This document shows positions 16,713-23,797 of a stretch of 31,191 bases of DNA, piece after piece. The position numbers and the translations under genes were made by a program. The notes under the pieces are model-generated. The model was not told the DNA's origin and made no database searches. It saw nothing but the letters and a program-made list of their open reading frames with translations. Origin of the DNA: DATKZS01 sp035527835 [NCBI: bacterium] (GTDB taxonomy: Bacteria > RBG-13-61-14); NCBI GenBank assembly GCA_035527835.1, contig DATKZS010000209.1:1-31191 (forward strand), in the 5' to 3' direction. Positions within the stretch are counted from its first letter, which is position 1. Each line of letters opens with the position of its first letter.

Positions 16713-17717
16713 ATGCGTAATTCGACCATAATCGGGACCGGCTTCTACGTGCCGCCCTGGGTGGTGACCAACGACGACCTGTCCAAGCTGATGGACACCT
16801 CGGACGAGTGGATCCGGGAGCGGACCGGCATCCGGGAGCGGCGGTGGGCCGAGGCGGGCGTGGGGCCCGCGGACATGGCCAAGATCGCGGCGGAGCAGGC
16901 CATCGCCGACGCCGGGCTTCAGCCCGAGGACATCCAGATGATCGTCTTCGCCACGCTGAACCCGGACGTTTTCTTCCCCGGCTCCGGCTGCATCCTGCAA
17001 AGCAAGTGGCCGGTGTTCGGGACCATCCCCGCCATTGACGTGCGCGAGCAATGCTCCGGCTTCATCTACGCGGTGGCGGTGGCCGACCGCTTCATCCGCA
17101 CCGAATTCTGCGACAACGTCCTGGTCATCGGCGCCGAGAACCACTCCTGCGGCCTCGACCTCTCCAACCGCGGCCGCGACGTGTCCGTGATCTTCGGAGA
17201 CGGCGCCGGCGCCGTGGTCATGGTCCCCGCCGCCAGCAACGGCGAGGGCGTCTTCGATTTCTCGCTGCACTGCCAGGGCGAGTACTACGACAAGCTGTGG
17301 CTGCCCGCGCCCGCCGCCAATAGAAAGCCCCGGGTCTCGTACGAGATGATTGACAGCGGAGACATCTATCCGAAGATGGACGGCCGCGCCGTTTTCCGCC
17401 ACGCCGTGCCCCGCTTCTCCGAGGCCATGAACGAGGTCCTCCAAAAAACCGGCCGCAAGATCGAGGAGGTGGACCTGTTCATTCCCCACCAGGCCAACGA
17501 GCGCATCTCCCGCATGGTCGCCGATAAAATGGGGCTGCCCTGGGAAAAGGTCGTGTCCAACATCCACAAGTTCGGCAACACCACCGCCGCCACCATCCCC
17601 ATCTGCATGTGCGAGGCCCGCGCCGACGGCCGCCTCAAAAAGGGAGGCCTGCTCCTCTGCGCCGCCTTCGGCTCCGGCTTCACCTGGGGAGCGTTCCTCA
17701 TGAAGTGGACGATATGA
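16713..17717 (+). CDS. fabH: 3-oxoacyl-ACP synthase III (FabH-like ketoacyl synthase)
   Basis: The enzyme condenses an acyl-CoA starter with malonyl-ACP, starting fatty-acid or related chains, in the cytosol. The 334-aa thiolase-fold protein has the full triad: Cys 114 in VREQCSGFIYA, His 259 in FIPHQANERI and Asn 289 in HKFGNTTAATIP. It also has SDEWIRERTGIRERRW (30-45) and FGDGAGAVVM. The start at ATG 16713 follows AAGGGA at nine bases; the frame's earlier GTG-type start lies in the repeat. No other fab genes adjoin, so it may serve a specialised pathway or be a stand-alone copy of fabH. Its length and motifs are those of FabH rather than FabB/F. Confidence 0.9.
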   Translation: MRNSTIIGTGFYVPPWVVTNDDLSKLMDTSDEWIRERTGIRERRWAEAGVGPADMAKIAAEQAIADAGLQPEDIQMIVFATLNPDVFFPGSGCILQSKWPVFGTIPAIDVREQCSGFIYAVAVADRFIRTEFCDNVLVIGAENHSCGLDLSNRGRDVSVIFGDGAGAVVMVPAASNGEGVFDFSLHCQGEYYDKLWLPAPAANRKPRVSYEMIDSGDIYPKMDGRAVFRHAVPRFSEAMNEVLQKTGRKIEEVDLFIPHQANERISRMVADKMGLPWEKVVSNIHKFGNTTAATIPICMCEARADGRLKKGGLLLCAAFGSGFTWGAFLMKWTI

Positions 17718-17751
17718 GGAGGGCTTGGGGCTTGAGGCCTGGGGCGCGACG

Positions 17752-18195
17752 TTATTGGATGCCGAGAATTTCCTCGATGATCCCGGCGGCGTCCGCCACG
17801 TATTGCGCGCAGCGGGTGGTGAACAGGTTGTTGTCCCTGGCGAATTGCAGGCCCTCGGGCGTGTCCAGGGCGCAGCCCAGGAGCTCGCGGCACAGCAGAG
17901 TCCCGTGCGCGGCCGCGAAGCGCTCCATGAACTCGCGGGCCAGGGCGTAGGTCTTTTCCTTGGCGGCGAGGCCGTTTTTCCGCGTCATCCCGTGCTTCAA
18001 TCCGATCACCACGAGCGCTCCGGTCACGGCGCCGCAGGTGGCGCCCGAGCGCGCCAGTCCCGCCCCCAGCGCGGCGCCGATGCGCAGGCCCATGCCGCGG
18101 TCAATCCCGTAGATGGGGCCGTAGATCGCGACCAGGGCCTGCGCGCAGTTGAACCCGTCCGCAAAACACGCCCGCGCCTGCTCGGTCCGGCCCAT
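17752..18195 (-). CDS. C_GCAxxG_C_C family redox-active protein
   Basis: The 147-aa protein matches the C_GCAxxG_C_C family by its cysteine pattern: Cys 17 (FNCAQA), Cys 54 in ATCGAVTGALVVIG, then Cys 102, Cys 108 and Cys 129. Members are thought to be redox-active, possibly metal- or cluster-binding; no reaction is established. There is no signal peptide, so it is cytosolic. The start at ATG 18195 begins the family homology; it lies four bases after the stop codon of a truncated NUDIX gene, behind GGAG, so it is probably translated from that gene's message. It converges with fabH; the 34-bp gap shows no clear terminator. Confidence 0.8.
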   Translation of the reverse strand: MGRTEQARACFADGFNCAQALVAIYGPIYGIDRGMGLRIGAALGAGLARSGATCGAVTGALVVIGLKHGMTRKNGLAAKEKTYALAREFMERFAAAHGTLLCRELLGCALDTPEGLQFARDNNLFTTRCAQYVADAAGIIEEILGIQ

Positions 18196-18199
18196 GACT

Positions 18200-18433
18200 T
18201 TAATAACTCCATTTCCCGCCGCGGCAGAGGACGGAAAGCGCGGGACCGCAATCCGCCTCGTCCAGCCTGCCGCCCGGAAAAACATACGCCCCGCCCATGA
18301 ACGACTGCCTCCGGTGCCGCCGCATCAAAAACACCTCGACCGCGCCGCCGCCCTCCCGCAGCAACACCACCGTGGCGGAATCAATGGGTGTGGCCGCGCG
18401 GGAAATATCATCATGGCCTTTCCCCCGGTTCAT
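18200..18433 (-). pseudogene. NUDIX hydrolase, N-terminal remnant
   Basis: This 77-codon frame begins MNRGKGHDDISRAATPIDSA and continues ATVVLLREGGGAVEVFLMRR and GGAYVFPGGRLDEADC, the first part of NUDIX hydrolases of the longer (250-aa) type. It stops at TAA (18202-18200) before the Nudix box, so it lacks the Mg-binding glutamates and cannot be active. The end abuts the C_GCAxxG_C_C gene. A promoter with TATAAT remains upstream at 18443-18471. A deletion joining the 5' part of a NUDIX gene to its neighbour would explain it. Confidence 0.7.
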
Positions 18434-18442
18434 GGTCCCTCG

Positions 18443-18471
18443 ATTATAGTCTGTTGCTTGGCTCTTGAAAA
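18443..18471 (-). promoter_or_regulatory. Sigma70-like promoter, NUDIX remnant / C_GCAxxG_C_C unit
   Basis: On the minus strand TTTTCA (18471-18466), 17 bp, and a perfect TATAAT (18448-18443). Transcription would start about three bases before the ATG of the remnant, so the leader is very short; the working product is probably the downstream redox protein. Confidence 0.5.
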
Positions 18472-18528
18472 GATCAGGAACAATTATTAGGTTAGAGTAG
18501 TTGAGCACAAGGCATGGGGAGGTCCAGG

Positions 18529-19209
18529 ATGAAATATTTCAAATGCACGGTATGCGGTTTTATTCACGAGGGCCCGCGGCCGCCGGCCAAGTGCCCGGTG
18601 TGCGGGGCGCCGCGCGAGAAGTTCGAGGCCATGGCGGAGCAGGAGGGCGGGAAGGCGCGGGAGGAATATAAGGCCAGGATGAGCCAGCGCTGGCCCGAGA
18701 TCATGGCCAAGCTCGCCCAGATCGAGAAAGCCGAGGATGCCGCGGCCCCGGCCCCGCCAAAGCGCCCCGCGCTGCTCGAGTTTATTTTTGCCCGGATGGC
18801 CAGGAACCACGCGCACCCCATGGCCGTGCACTTCCCGAACGGCATCATGCCGGCCACCGTGCTCTTCCTGTTCCTGGCCCTCGCTTTTCAGATCGCGCAC
18901 ATGAAGGAGGCCGCGTTTTACAACCTGCTGTTCGTGACGCTCACCCTGCCCGGCGTGCTTTTCGCGGGCTACGTGGACTGGCAGGTGCGCATGGGCGGGA
19001 CCATGACCCGGCCGATCCTCACCAAGATAATCTCCGGCATCTGCGCGCTTATTGTCGGCGTCGTGCTGGTGGTCTGGTACATCATCAATCCCGACGTCGC
19101 CTCCGTAGCCTCCGCCTCGCGCTGGACCTATTTTATCGTCCATCTTCTGATGCTCTCCTTCATTGCATTGGCCGGGTATTTGGGCGGGGAACTCGTGTTC
19201 AAGGATTAA
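18529..19209 (+). CDS. Rubredoxin-like domain fused to a four-helix membrane domain
   Basis: The 226-aa protein starts [15 protein letters not shown] with Cys 6/9 and Cys 22/25 ([14 protein letters not shown]), the knuckles of a rubredoxin or rubrerythrin-type iron site. A charged helix (about 35-75) follows, then a DUF2231-like membrane part: [58 protein letters not shown] and [20 protein letters not shown]. The His residues ahead of helix 1 could bind a cofactor such as heme. Start at 18529 follows GGGGAGG. It is 11 bp from the siroheme protein gene, which has a strong AAAGGAG site, so they form an operon; an electron-transfer role, membrane to siroheme protein, is inferred. Confidence 0.8.
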   Translation: MKYFKCTVCGFIHEGPRPPAKCPVCGAPREKFEAMAEQEGGKAREEYKARMSQRWPEIMAKLAQIEKAEDAAAPAPPKRPALLEFIFARMARNHAHPMAVHFPNGIMPATVLFLFLALAFQIAHMKEAAFYNLLFVTLTLPGVLFAGYVDWQVRMGGTMTRPILTKIISGICALIVGVVLVVWYIINPDVASVASASRWTYFIVHLLMLSFIALAGYLGGELVFKD

Positions 19210-19220
19210 AGGAGCGACTG

Positions 19221-19919
19221 ATGTTAAAGGACGGCGAAAAGGGTGCGGTGCTCCAGATTGACCGGGAGACTTACGCGATCGCGCCGCACGTCCCCTGCGG
19301 CATAGTGACGCCGGAGCTGCTGCGCAAGCTCGCGGACGCGGCGGAGAACTATGGCGCGAAGCTGGTGAAGATCACCAGCGCCTACCGGATCGCGCTCTAC
19401 GGGATCCGGGAGGAGGACGTGGACAAGGTGTGGGCGGACCTGGGGATGAGCGAGGGTCATCTGACCGGGTTGTGCGTGCGCAGCGTGAGGTGCTGTCCGG
19501 GCGACACCTGGTGCAAGCTGGGGCAGCGCGACGCGATCGCGCTGGGGCTCAGGCTTGATGCGGCCTATCACGGCATGGAGCTGGTGAACAAGCTCAAGAT
19601 CGCGGTCTCGGGCTGTCCCATTGACTGCGCGGAGGGGTGGGTGCGCGACGTGGGGCTGCATCCGCGGGGCAAGAGCGGATGGGTGCTGCTGGCCGGCGGC
19701 AACGTGGGCTCGCGGCCGCGCCTGGCCCGGGAAATCCTCCGGGGCCTTGAGCAAGACGACCAGGCCTTCCGGGCGGTGGCCCTGGTGGTCGAGTTCTACA
19801 AAAATAATGCAAAACGGGGCGAGCGCGTGGGCAAGATGCTGGAGCGGATGGGGACGGAGCCGTTAAAGGAGTACGTGGCCAAGGGACTGGGAATGGAGGA
19901 AGGAAAAAGTAAAAAGTAA
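19221..19919 (+). CDS. Small siroheme / 4Fe-4S sulfite-nitrite reductase-like protein
   Basis: The 232-aa protein has one nitrite/sulfite reductase ferredoxin-like half domain (LRKLADAAENYGAKLVKITS, 34-53) and the siroheme/4Fe-4S domain with C-x5-C (Cys 92 and 98 in CCPGDTWC) and C-x3-C (Cys 132 and 136 in SGCPIDCAEG). The pattern and size resemble the small monomeric assimilatory-type sulfite reductase known from Desulfovibrio rather than full 500-aa SiR/NiR. Reduction of sulfite or nitrite is possible but substrate is not proven. It follows a rubredoxin-like membrane protein at 11 bp, a likely electron donor. Its last codons (GKSKK) run into an AAAAAGT repeat that forms half of an inverted repeat, so the natural C-terminus may have been altered. 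Confidence 0.85.
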   Translation: MLKDGEKGAVLQIDRETYAIAPHVPCGIVTPELLRKLADAAENYGAKLVKITSAYRIALYGIREEDVDKVWADLGMSEGHLTGLCVRSVRCCPGDTWCKLGQRDAIALGLRLDAAYHGMELVNKLKIAVSGCPIDCAEGWVRDVGLHPRGKSGWVLLAGGNVGSRPRLAREILRGLEQDDQAFRAVALVVEFYKNNAKRGERVGKMLERMGTEPLKEYVAKGLGMEEGKSKK

Positions 19920-20017
19920 AAAGTAAAAAATTAAGAGGCAAAAGTCACAAGTGATAAGCTATGAATGATCTGCCCCTCACTCCATGATTTTTTTCCTTTT
20001 TACTTTTTACTTTTTCC
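19902..20017. repeat. AAAAAGT inverted repeat between convergent genes; possible two-way terminator
   Basis: The 22-bp left arm 19902-19923 (three AAAAAGT-like units after GG) is the perfect reverse complement of the right arm 19996-20017, with about 72 nt between. The left arm overlaps the last codons of the siroheme gene; the right arm ends one base before the crotonase stop codon. The stem is AT-rich with a long loop, so it is not a classic terminator, though it could slow both polymerases. The periodic arms suggest a mobile or slippage-born repeat. Confidence 0.6.
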
Positions 20018-20018
20018 C

Positions 20019-20780
20019 TCACTTCCCGTGCCTGCCCTTGCCGCCGGTGAAGTTGCCCACGCCCTCGGAGATTTCCGGGCTTTTGAGGGCGGTGAGGCCG
20101 CGGTGGAACTCGTTGCGGATGGCGTTGGGCTGGTTTAAGCCCCACTGCTCGTAGGCGGAGATGCGGTCCATTTGCAGGCACGTCTGCGGAAATTCGGCCA
20201 GCTCGGCCGCGAGCTTTTCCGCTTCCTCGCGCGAGGCGCCGTCGTCCACCACTCGGTTGGCGAGCCCCCAGGCCAGGGCCTCATCCGCGCCCACGCCGCG
20301 GCCGGTCAGGATCATGTCCAGGGCCCGGCTCATGCCGATGGCGCGGGGCAGACGCACGGTGCCGCCGTCAATCAGGGGCACGCCCCAGCGCCGGCAGTAC
20401 ACGCCGAACACCGCGCTTTTCTCGGCCACCCGGAGGTCGCACCACAGGGCGAGCTCGAGCCCGCCGGCCACCGCGTAACCCGCCACCGCCGCGATCACCG
20501 GCTTGGTCAGCATGAGCCGCGATGGGCCCATGGGCCCGTCGCCGTCATCCTCCGCCCGGTTGCGGCGCTGGTCATCGGAAAGGCCTTTAAGGTCCGCGCC
20601 CGCGCAGAAGTTCCCGCCCGCGCCGTAGAGCACCGCGGCCCGCGCCGACTTCAGGGCCTCGAAATCGCGGAAGGCGTCAGCGAGAGCCTCCGCGGTGGGC
20701 CGGTCCACGGCGTTGCGAACCTCGGGCCGGACGATGATCACCGTCATCACTTTGCCTTTTTGCGAGACCTCGACGGACAT
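20019..20780 (-). CDS. Enoyl-CoA hydratase/isomerase (crotonase) family protein
   Basis: The 253-aa cytosolic protein has the crotonase oxyanion-hole motifs GGNFCAGADLKG (55-66) and AVAGYAVAGGLELALWCDLR (98-117). Glu 109 matches the first catalytic Glu of enoyl-CoA hydratase, but the second (Glu 164 of rat hydratase) aligns with Cys 129 in FGVYCRRWG, so classical hydration is doubtful; isomerase, thioesterase or another crotonase reaction is possible. GADEALAWGLANRVV (164-178) is typical. The start has GGAGGGA in front. It follows the alpha/beta hydrolase gene by 79 bp filled with an 8-bp tandem repeat; the two may share a transcript. Confidence 0.88.
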   Translation of the reverse strand: MSVEVSQKGKVMTVIIVRPEVRNAVDRPTAEALADAFRDFEALKSARAAVLYGAGGNFCAGADLKGLSDDQRRNRAEDDGDGPMGPSRLMLTKPVIAAVAGYAVAGGLELALWCDLRVAEKSAVFGVYCRRWGVPLIDGGTVRLPRAIGMSRALDMILTGRGVGADEALAWGLANRVVDDGASREEAEKLAAELAEFPQTCLQMDRISAYEQWGLNQPNAIRNEFHRGLTALKSPEISEGVGNFTGGKGRHGK

Positions 20781-20794
20781 GATCGTCCCTCCTC

Positions 20795-20874
20795 TTCACC
20801 CCTTCTTACCTTCACACCTTCTTACCTTCATACCTTCTTACCTTCATACCTTCATACCTTCATACTTTCACACC
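20795..20874. repeat. 8-bp tandem repeat, ten units of TTCWTACC type
   Basis: Ten consecutive 8-bp units (TTCTTACC, TTCATACC, TTCACACC variants; GGTATGAA on the minus strand) span the gap between the hydrolase and crotonase genes and reach into the last codons of the hydrolase. On the transcribed strand each unit repeats an AAGG, a ribosome-site-like word. Copy-number change would alter spacer length, not reading frame. Confidence 0.8.
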
Positions 20875-21699
20875 TTCTAAAAACTCGCGGACCAGCCTGT
20901 TCCATGCCGCGGGCTGCTCGAGGGGCGGCACGTGGCCGGAGCCGTGGATGATCTCGAAGCGCGAGCCGGGAATGGCGCGGTGCAGGGCCTGCTGGGTGGG
21001 CAGAGGCGTGATCAGGTCCAGGTCGCCGGCGATGACCAGGGTGGGCGCGGTGATGGAGCCGAGCCTCCTCATCACGTCGGCGGCCGGCTCGTTCCAGTAA
21101 TCAATGAGGATGCCCTGGATGGTGCGGGCGAAGCCGATGCCGGGGTCTTGCATCAGCCGCCGGCGCGTGAGCTCGACGATGTCCGGGCTTTGCCGGATGA
21201 ACTCCGGCGAGAACATGAGGTTGATGGTGTTGTCGGCCATCACCGCCCGGCCGTGCTGCAGGGCCACGTGCGCCGAGACCTCGAACAGGGTCCGGCCCTG
21301 CCCGAGCTGGACCTCGGTCATCCCCGCCTTGATGCCGCCCGAGTCCGAGAGCACCAGGCCCGCGGTGAGCCCCGGGTACTTGAGCGCGAACTCGAAGCTG
21401 ATCCAGCCGCCCATGGAAAGCCCGGCGATATGCGCCCGCTCGATGCCGAGATGTTCGAGCAGACCCCGGAGATCGTCAATGAACCGGTCCAGCGAGTAAC
21501 CGTCGGCCGTGACCTCCGACCGGCCGTGGCCCCGCACGTCCCACAACACCACCCGATACCTGTCCTTGAACGCCCCGACCTGGCCCAGCCACATGGTATG
21601 GTCGCTGCCCAGCCCGTGCGTCAGCACCAGCGGGAACGACCCGTGATTGCCGTGGACCTCGTAAAAAATCCTCGCCCCGTTAAGCTTCACTTCCGCCAT
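20860..21699 (-). CDS. Alpha/beta hydrolase, enol-lactonase-like
   Basis: This 279-aa cytosolic hydrolase has the whole triad: nucleophile Ser 95 in AGLSMGG, Asp 228 in GDLDLITP and His 256 in GSGHVPP. LVLTHGLGSDHTMW (24-37) supplies the oxyanion hole and VLWDVRGHGRS (51-61) the usual strand. The lid region (about 130-200) resembles 3-oxoadipate enol-lactonases and related esterases; the true substrate is unknown. Start at ATG 21699 follows GAGGAATTTT; a TTG one codon earlier is less likely. The last five codons lie in an 8-bp tandem repeat. Downstream is a crotonase, which hints at acyl-CoA or ring-cleavage product breakdown, but other pathway genes are missing. Confidence 0.88.
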   Translation of the reverse strand: MAEVKLNGARIFYEVHGNHGSFPLVLTHGLGSDHTMWLGQVGAFKDRYRVVLWDVRGHGRSEVTADGYSLDRFIDDLRGLLEHLGIERAHIAGLSMGGWISFEFALKYPGLTAGLVLSDSGGIKAGMTEVQLGQGRTLFEVSAHVALQHGRAVMADNTINLMFSPEFIRQSPDIVELTRRRLMQDPGIGFARTIQGILIDYWNEPAADVMRRLGSITAPTLVIAGDLDLITPLPTQQALHRAIPGSRFEIIHGSGHVPPLEQPAAWNRLVREFLEGVKV

Positions 21700-21761
21700 C
21701 AAAATTCCTCTCTCATCAGCCGGCGCCCGCCGCCGTATTTCCCCGGCCGCTTTTCCCGAGG

Positions 21762-22313
21762 TTACACTCTTTTCAGCAATACCGCATGGCTAAGCCCCAC
21801 CCGCGGCTCCTCCACCACCGCGAGCCCGCATTCTTTCGCAAGCTCGATCTCGGCGTCAACAAAGCCGCGCGAGATATGGAACCGGGGCTCCGCCACCAGG
21901 AACCGCGCCCCGTCCTTCAGGCACCCGCGCACCTGCCGGAAAAAATTCCCGCGGTCCGGGACCTCGTGCGCCATCCACATGGCCAGCGCAAAGTCAACCT
22001 GGTCCCGCGCCACGATGTCGTCCACCTTGCACAGGACAGGGGTGATGCGCCCGCCGAGGCCCCTTTTCCCGGCGCGCTTTTGCATGATCTCAAGCATCTC
22101 TCTTTGCAGGTCCACGGAGATCACCCGGCCGGACGGCCCCACCATCCGGGCCATGGCGATGGAATAAAATCCCATGCCGCAGCCCAGGTCCAGGGCCGTC
22201 ATGCCCTCGCCCAGATACGGGCCCACCACGGCCTCCGGATTCTGGAACAGCCGCCGGAGCGCATTGTCGAACGTATAGGCCAGCCACCACGGACAACAAT
22301 GTCCCACGCTCAT
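21762..22313 (-). CDS. Class I SAM-dependent methyltransferase
   Basis: The 183-aa protein has motif I ALDLGCGMGFYS (40-51), the acidic motif II end VISVDLQREML, and a post-motif block DFALAMWMAHEVPD; a Met-Trp-His at this place is common in UbiE/arsenite-type small methyltransferases. CCPWW near the N-terminus is unusual and may be a structural or metal feature. Substrate unknown. ATG at 22313 overlaps the TGA of a truncated SDR frame (ATGA), with only GGGGGG-like sequence upstream, so translation is probably coupled to it. The frame continues upstream for 65 codons without homology. It is 62 bp from the next gene (the hydrolase) on the same strand. Confidence 0.85.
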   Translation of the reverse strand: MSVGHCCPWWLAYTFDNALRRLFQNPEAVVGPYLGEGMTALDLGCGMGFYSIAMARMVGPSGRVISVDLQREMLEIMQKRAGKRGLGGRITPVLCKVDDIVARDQVDFALAMWMAHEVPDRGNFFRQVRGCLKDGARFLVAEPRFHISRGFVDAEIELAKECGLAVVEEPRVGLSHAVLLKRV

Positions 22314-22477
22314 CGTCCGCCCCCCCGCGCGATAATCTCCTCCCGCGTCCGGCCCAGCTTGTCCAGGTCCCGCGCCGCCAGCGCCAGGCTCGAACCCGCC
22401 GCCGCCAGCCGCTGCGCCAGCTCCCGGCCGATCCCGCTCGACCCGCCCGTGATGATCGCCGTCTTGCCCTTGAACAT
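22310..22477 (-). pseudogene. Short-chain dehydrogenase, N-terminal remnant (55 aa)
   Basis: The frame begins MFKGKTAIITGGSSGIGREL, the TGxxxGxG NAD(P)-binding start of an SDR, and continues to ARDLDKLGRTREEIIARGGG before a TGA. The NNAG motif and the Ser-Tyr-Lys catalytic residues are missing, so it cannot be an active enzyme. It keeps a ribosome site (GGGAG) and its stop overlaps the methyltransferase start. It looks like the surviving 5' end of a ~250-aa gene after a deletion, now serving as a leader for translation of the methyltransferase. Confidence 0.7.
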
Positions 22478-22735
22478 CTCCACGCTCCCGCCCCCGGCCC
22501 CGCGCCAACGCCCGGCCCCGGATTTTGCAAACACCCTATTATGGCAAAACCGTCCGCTCTCCGCCAGTCCCGCCATTTCACCGGCGCCGGACGGGGGCGC
22601 GTAGAGCGCAGGGCGCGGGGCGTGAAAAACAGCTGAATTTCCGCCGATTTGATTTACGACATTCGCCCTTCGCTCTACGCGATCCGCGCTGCCGTCCACT
22701 CTCCAACGCGAGAAACCCCAAAATGGGGCGCCAAC

Positions 22736-22767
22736 TTTACAAAAAGTCCGGTTGATGCTAGTATAAT
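22736..22767 (+). promoter_or_regulatory. Promoter of secG
   Basis: TTTACA (22736-22741) is followed by TAGTAT (22759-22764, spacer 17) and by an overlapping perfect TATAAT (22762-22767, spacer 20). Either gives a short leader with GAGGTGA before the ATG at 22791. The rest of the gap, 22478-22735, shows no gene. Confidence 0.6.
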
Positions 22768-22790
22768 TTTTCGTAGCGAGGTGAGTTTTT

Positions 22791-23297
22791 ATGATTACGA
22801 ACCTGATGATTATCATTCACGTTGGCGTCTGCGTGGCGCTGATCCTCATCATCCTGTTGCAGAGAGGGAAAGGCGCGGGCATGGGCGCGGCGTTCGGCGG
22901 AGCCAGCCAGACGCTGTTCGGGTCCACCGGCCGGGCCTCGTTCCTGACCAAGGTCACGATCGCGGCGGCGGTGGTGTTCATGGTGACCAGCCTGGGCCTG
23001 TCCTTCCTCAAGAGCGGCGGGTCGAGCGTGATGGACAACTACAAGCCGGCCCAGCCCACCACGCCCCAGCAGCCGGAGCTGCCCACCATCCCCACCTTGC
23101 CCGGGGGGATCGAGGCCAACCTGCCTGTTACCGCGCCGCCCGGAGCGCCCGGCGCGGAGACGACGCCGGAACAGCCGGCATTGCCGACCCTGCCCGGCGA
23201 CCTGATTCCGACTCCGGAAGCCCCCGCTGCTCCGGAAGGCGCGGCCCCGGTATCACCCGGGCCGGCCGCTCCCGCGCCCGAGACCCCGGGACCGTGA
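22791..23297 (+). CDS. secG: Preprotein translocase subunit SecG
   Basis: SecG is the small membrane subunit of the SecYEG channel and assists SecA-driven protein export. The protein has two membrane segments (LMIIIHVGVCVALILIILLQ, 5-24, and TIAAAVVFMVTSLGLSFLKS, about 55-74) joined by the signature loop RGKGAGMGAAFGGASQTLFG. At 168 aa it is longer than most SecG (70-130) because of a Pro/Ala-rich tail from about residue 85 (repeated LPTxPxLPG), probably disordered. GAGGTGA lies six bases before the ATG. A tRNA-Leu follows after 63 bp, the same arrangement as secG-leuU in Escherichia coli. No tpiA is found upstream. Confidence 0.95.
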   Translation: MITNLMIIIHVGVCVALILIILLQRGKGAGMGAAFGGASQTLFGSTGRASFLTKVTIAAAVVFMVTSLGLSFLKSGGSSVMDNYKPAQPTTPQQPELPTIPTLPGGIEANLPVTAPPGAPGAETTPEQPALPTLPGDLIPTPEAPAAPEGAAPVSPGPAAPAPETPGP

Positions 23298-23360
23298 GTT
23301 CATTTTTCCGGGCCCGCGGACCTTCACATCCGCCGCGCCCGGCGTTAAGATAGCCGGCCA

Positions 23361-23447
23361 GCGAGGATGGCGGAATTGGCAGACGCGCAAGGTTGAGGGC
23401 CTTGTGGGAGAAATCCCGTGGGGGTTCAAGTCCCCCTCCTCGCACCA
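23361..23447 (+). tRNA. tRNA-Leu (anticodon GAG), CCA encoded
   Basis: The cloverleaf is complete: acceptor GCGAGGA (23361-23367) with TCCTCGC (23437-23443), anticodon stem CAAGG/CCTTG around loop TTGAGGG (anticodon GAG at 23395-23397, reads CUC), the long variable arm typical of tRNA-Leu (GGGAGAAATCCC), and T-arm GGGGGTTCAAGTCCCCC. ACCA is encoded. It probably shares a transcript with secG. Confidence 0.97.
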
Positions 23448-23531
23448 TTTATAACTATTTGTTTTTACTTGCTTTTAAAAAGTTTTCGATATCAGTTGGT
23501 TGCCATCTCTTGGGCGTCGGGTATCATCCCG

Positions 23532-23714
23532 TTACCAGCATCGTTGCATATCATCATGCTCGTCGGATTTTTCAGCTTTTCCCGGCACCCACTCTCCGGC
23601 TTTAATTCGCTGGTGCATATACATTGCAGACTCCGCCTCTTCCGCCGGATTTTCCGAGATTTTCCCGGTCAGGTCCGTGAGCCGCCGCCATGATTCCTTG
23701 GCGCAAGTGTTCAT
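23532..23714 (-). CDS. Small hypothetical ORF, possibly decayed
   Basis: This 60-aa frame begins MNTCAKESWRRLTDLTGKIS and includes EEAESAMYMHQRIKAGEW; it is amphipathic and charged, with no family I recognise and no clear ribosome site. A second, out-of-frame stretch just beyond its stop reads KRWQPTDIENFLKASKNK before a stop, which also looks protein-like, so the pair may be a frameshifted small gene. The region 23448-23797 between the tRNA and the kinase otherwise shows nothing. Confidence 0.3.
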   Translation of the reverse strand: MNTCAKESWRRLTDLTGKISENPAEEAESAMYMHQRIKAGEWVPGKAEKSDEHDDMQRCW

Positions 23715-23797
23715 GGTCTGGTCAGGCGTGGAATGCCGGGCAAATGATGTTGTGAATGCGCCGCCTCCCAATGGTTACGGCGCCTTCCGGGCCTTGT

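Noticed and set aside
20795-20874. CRISPR-like array
   Set aside because: Units are 8 bp and directly adjacent, with no spacers and no cas genes.
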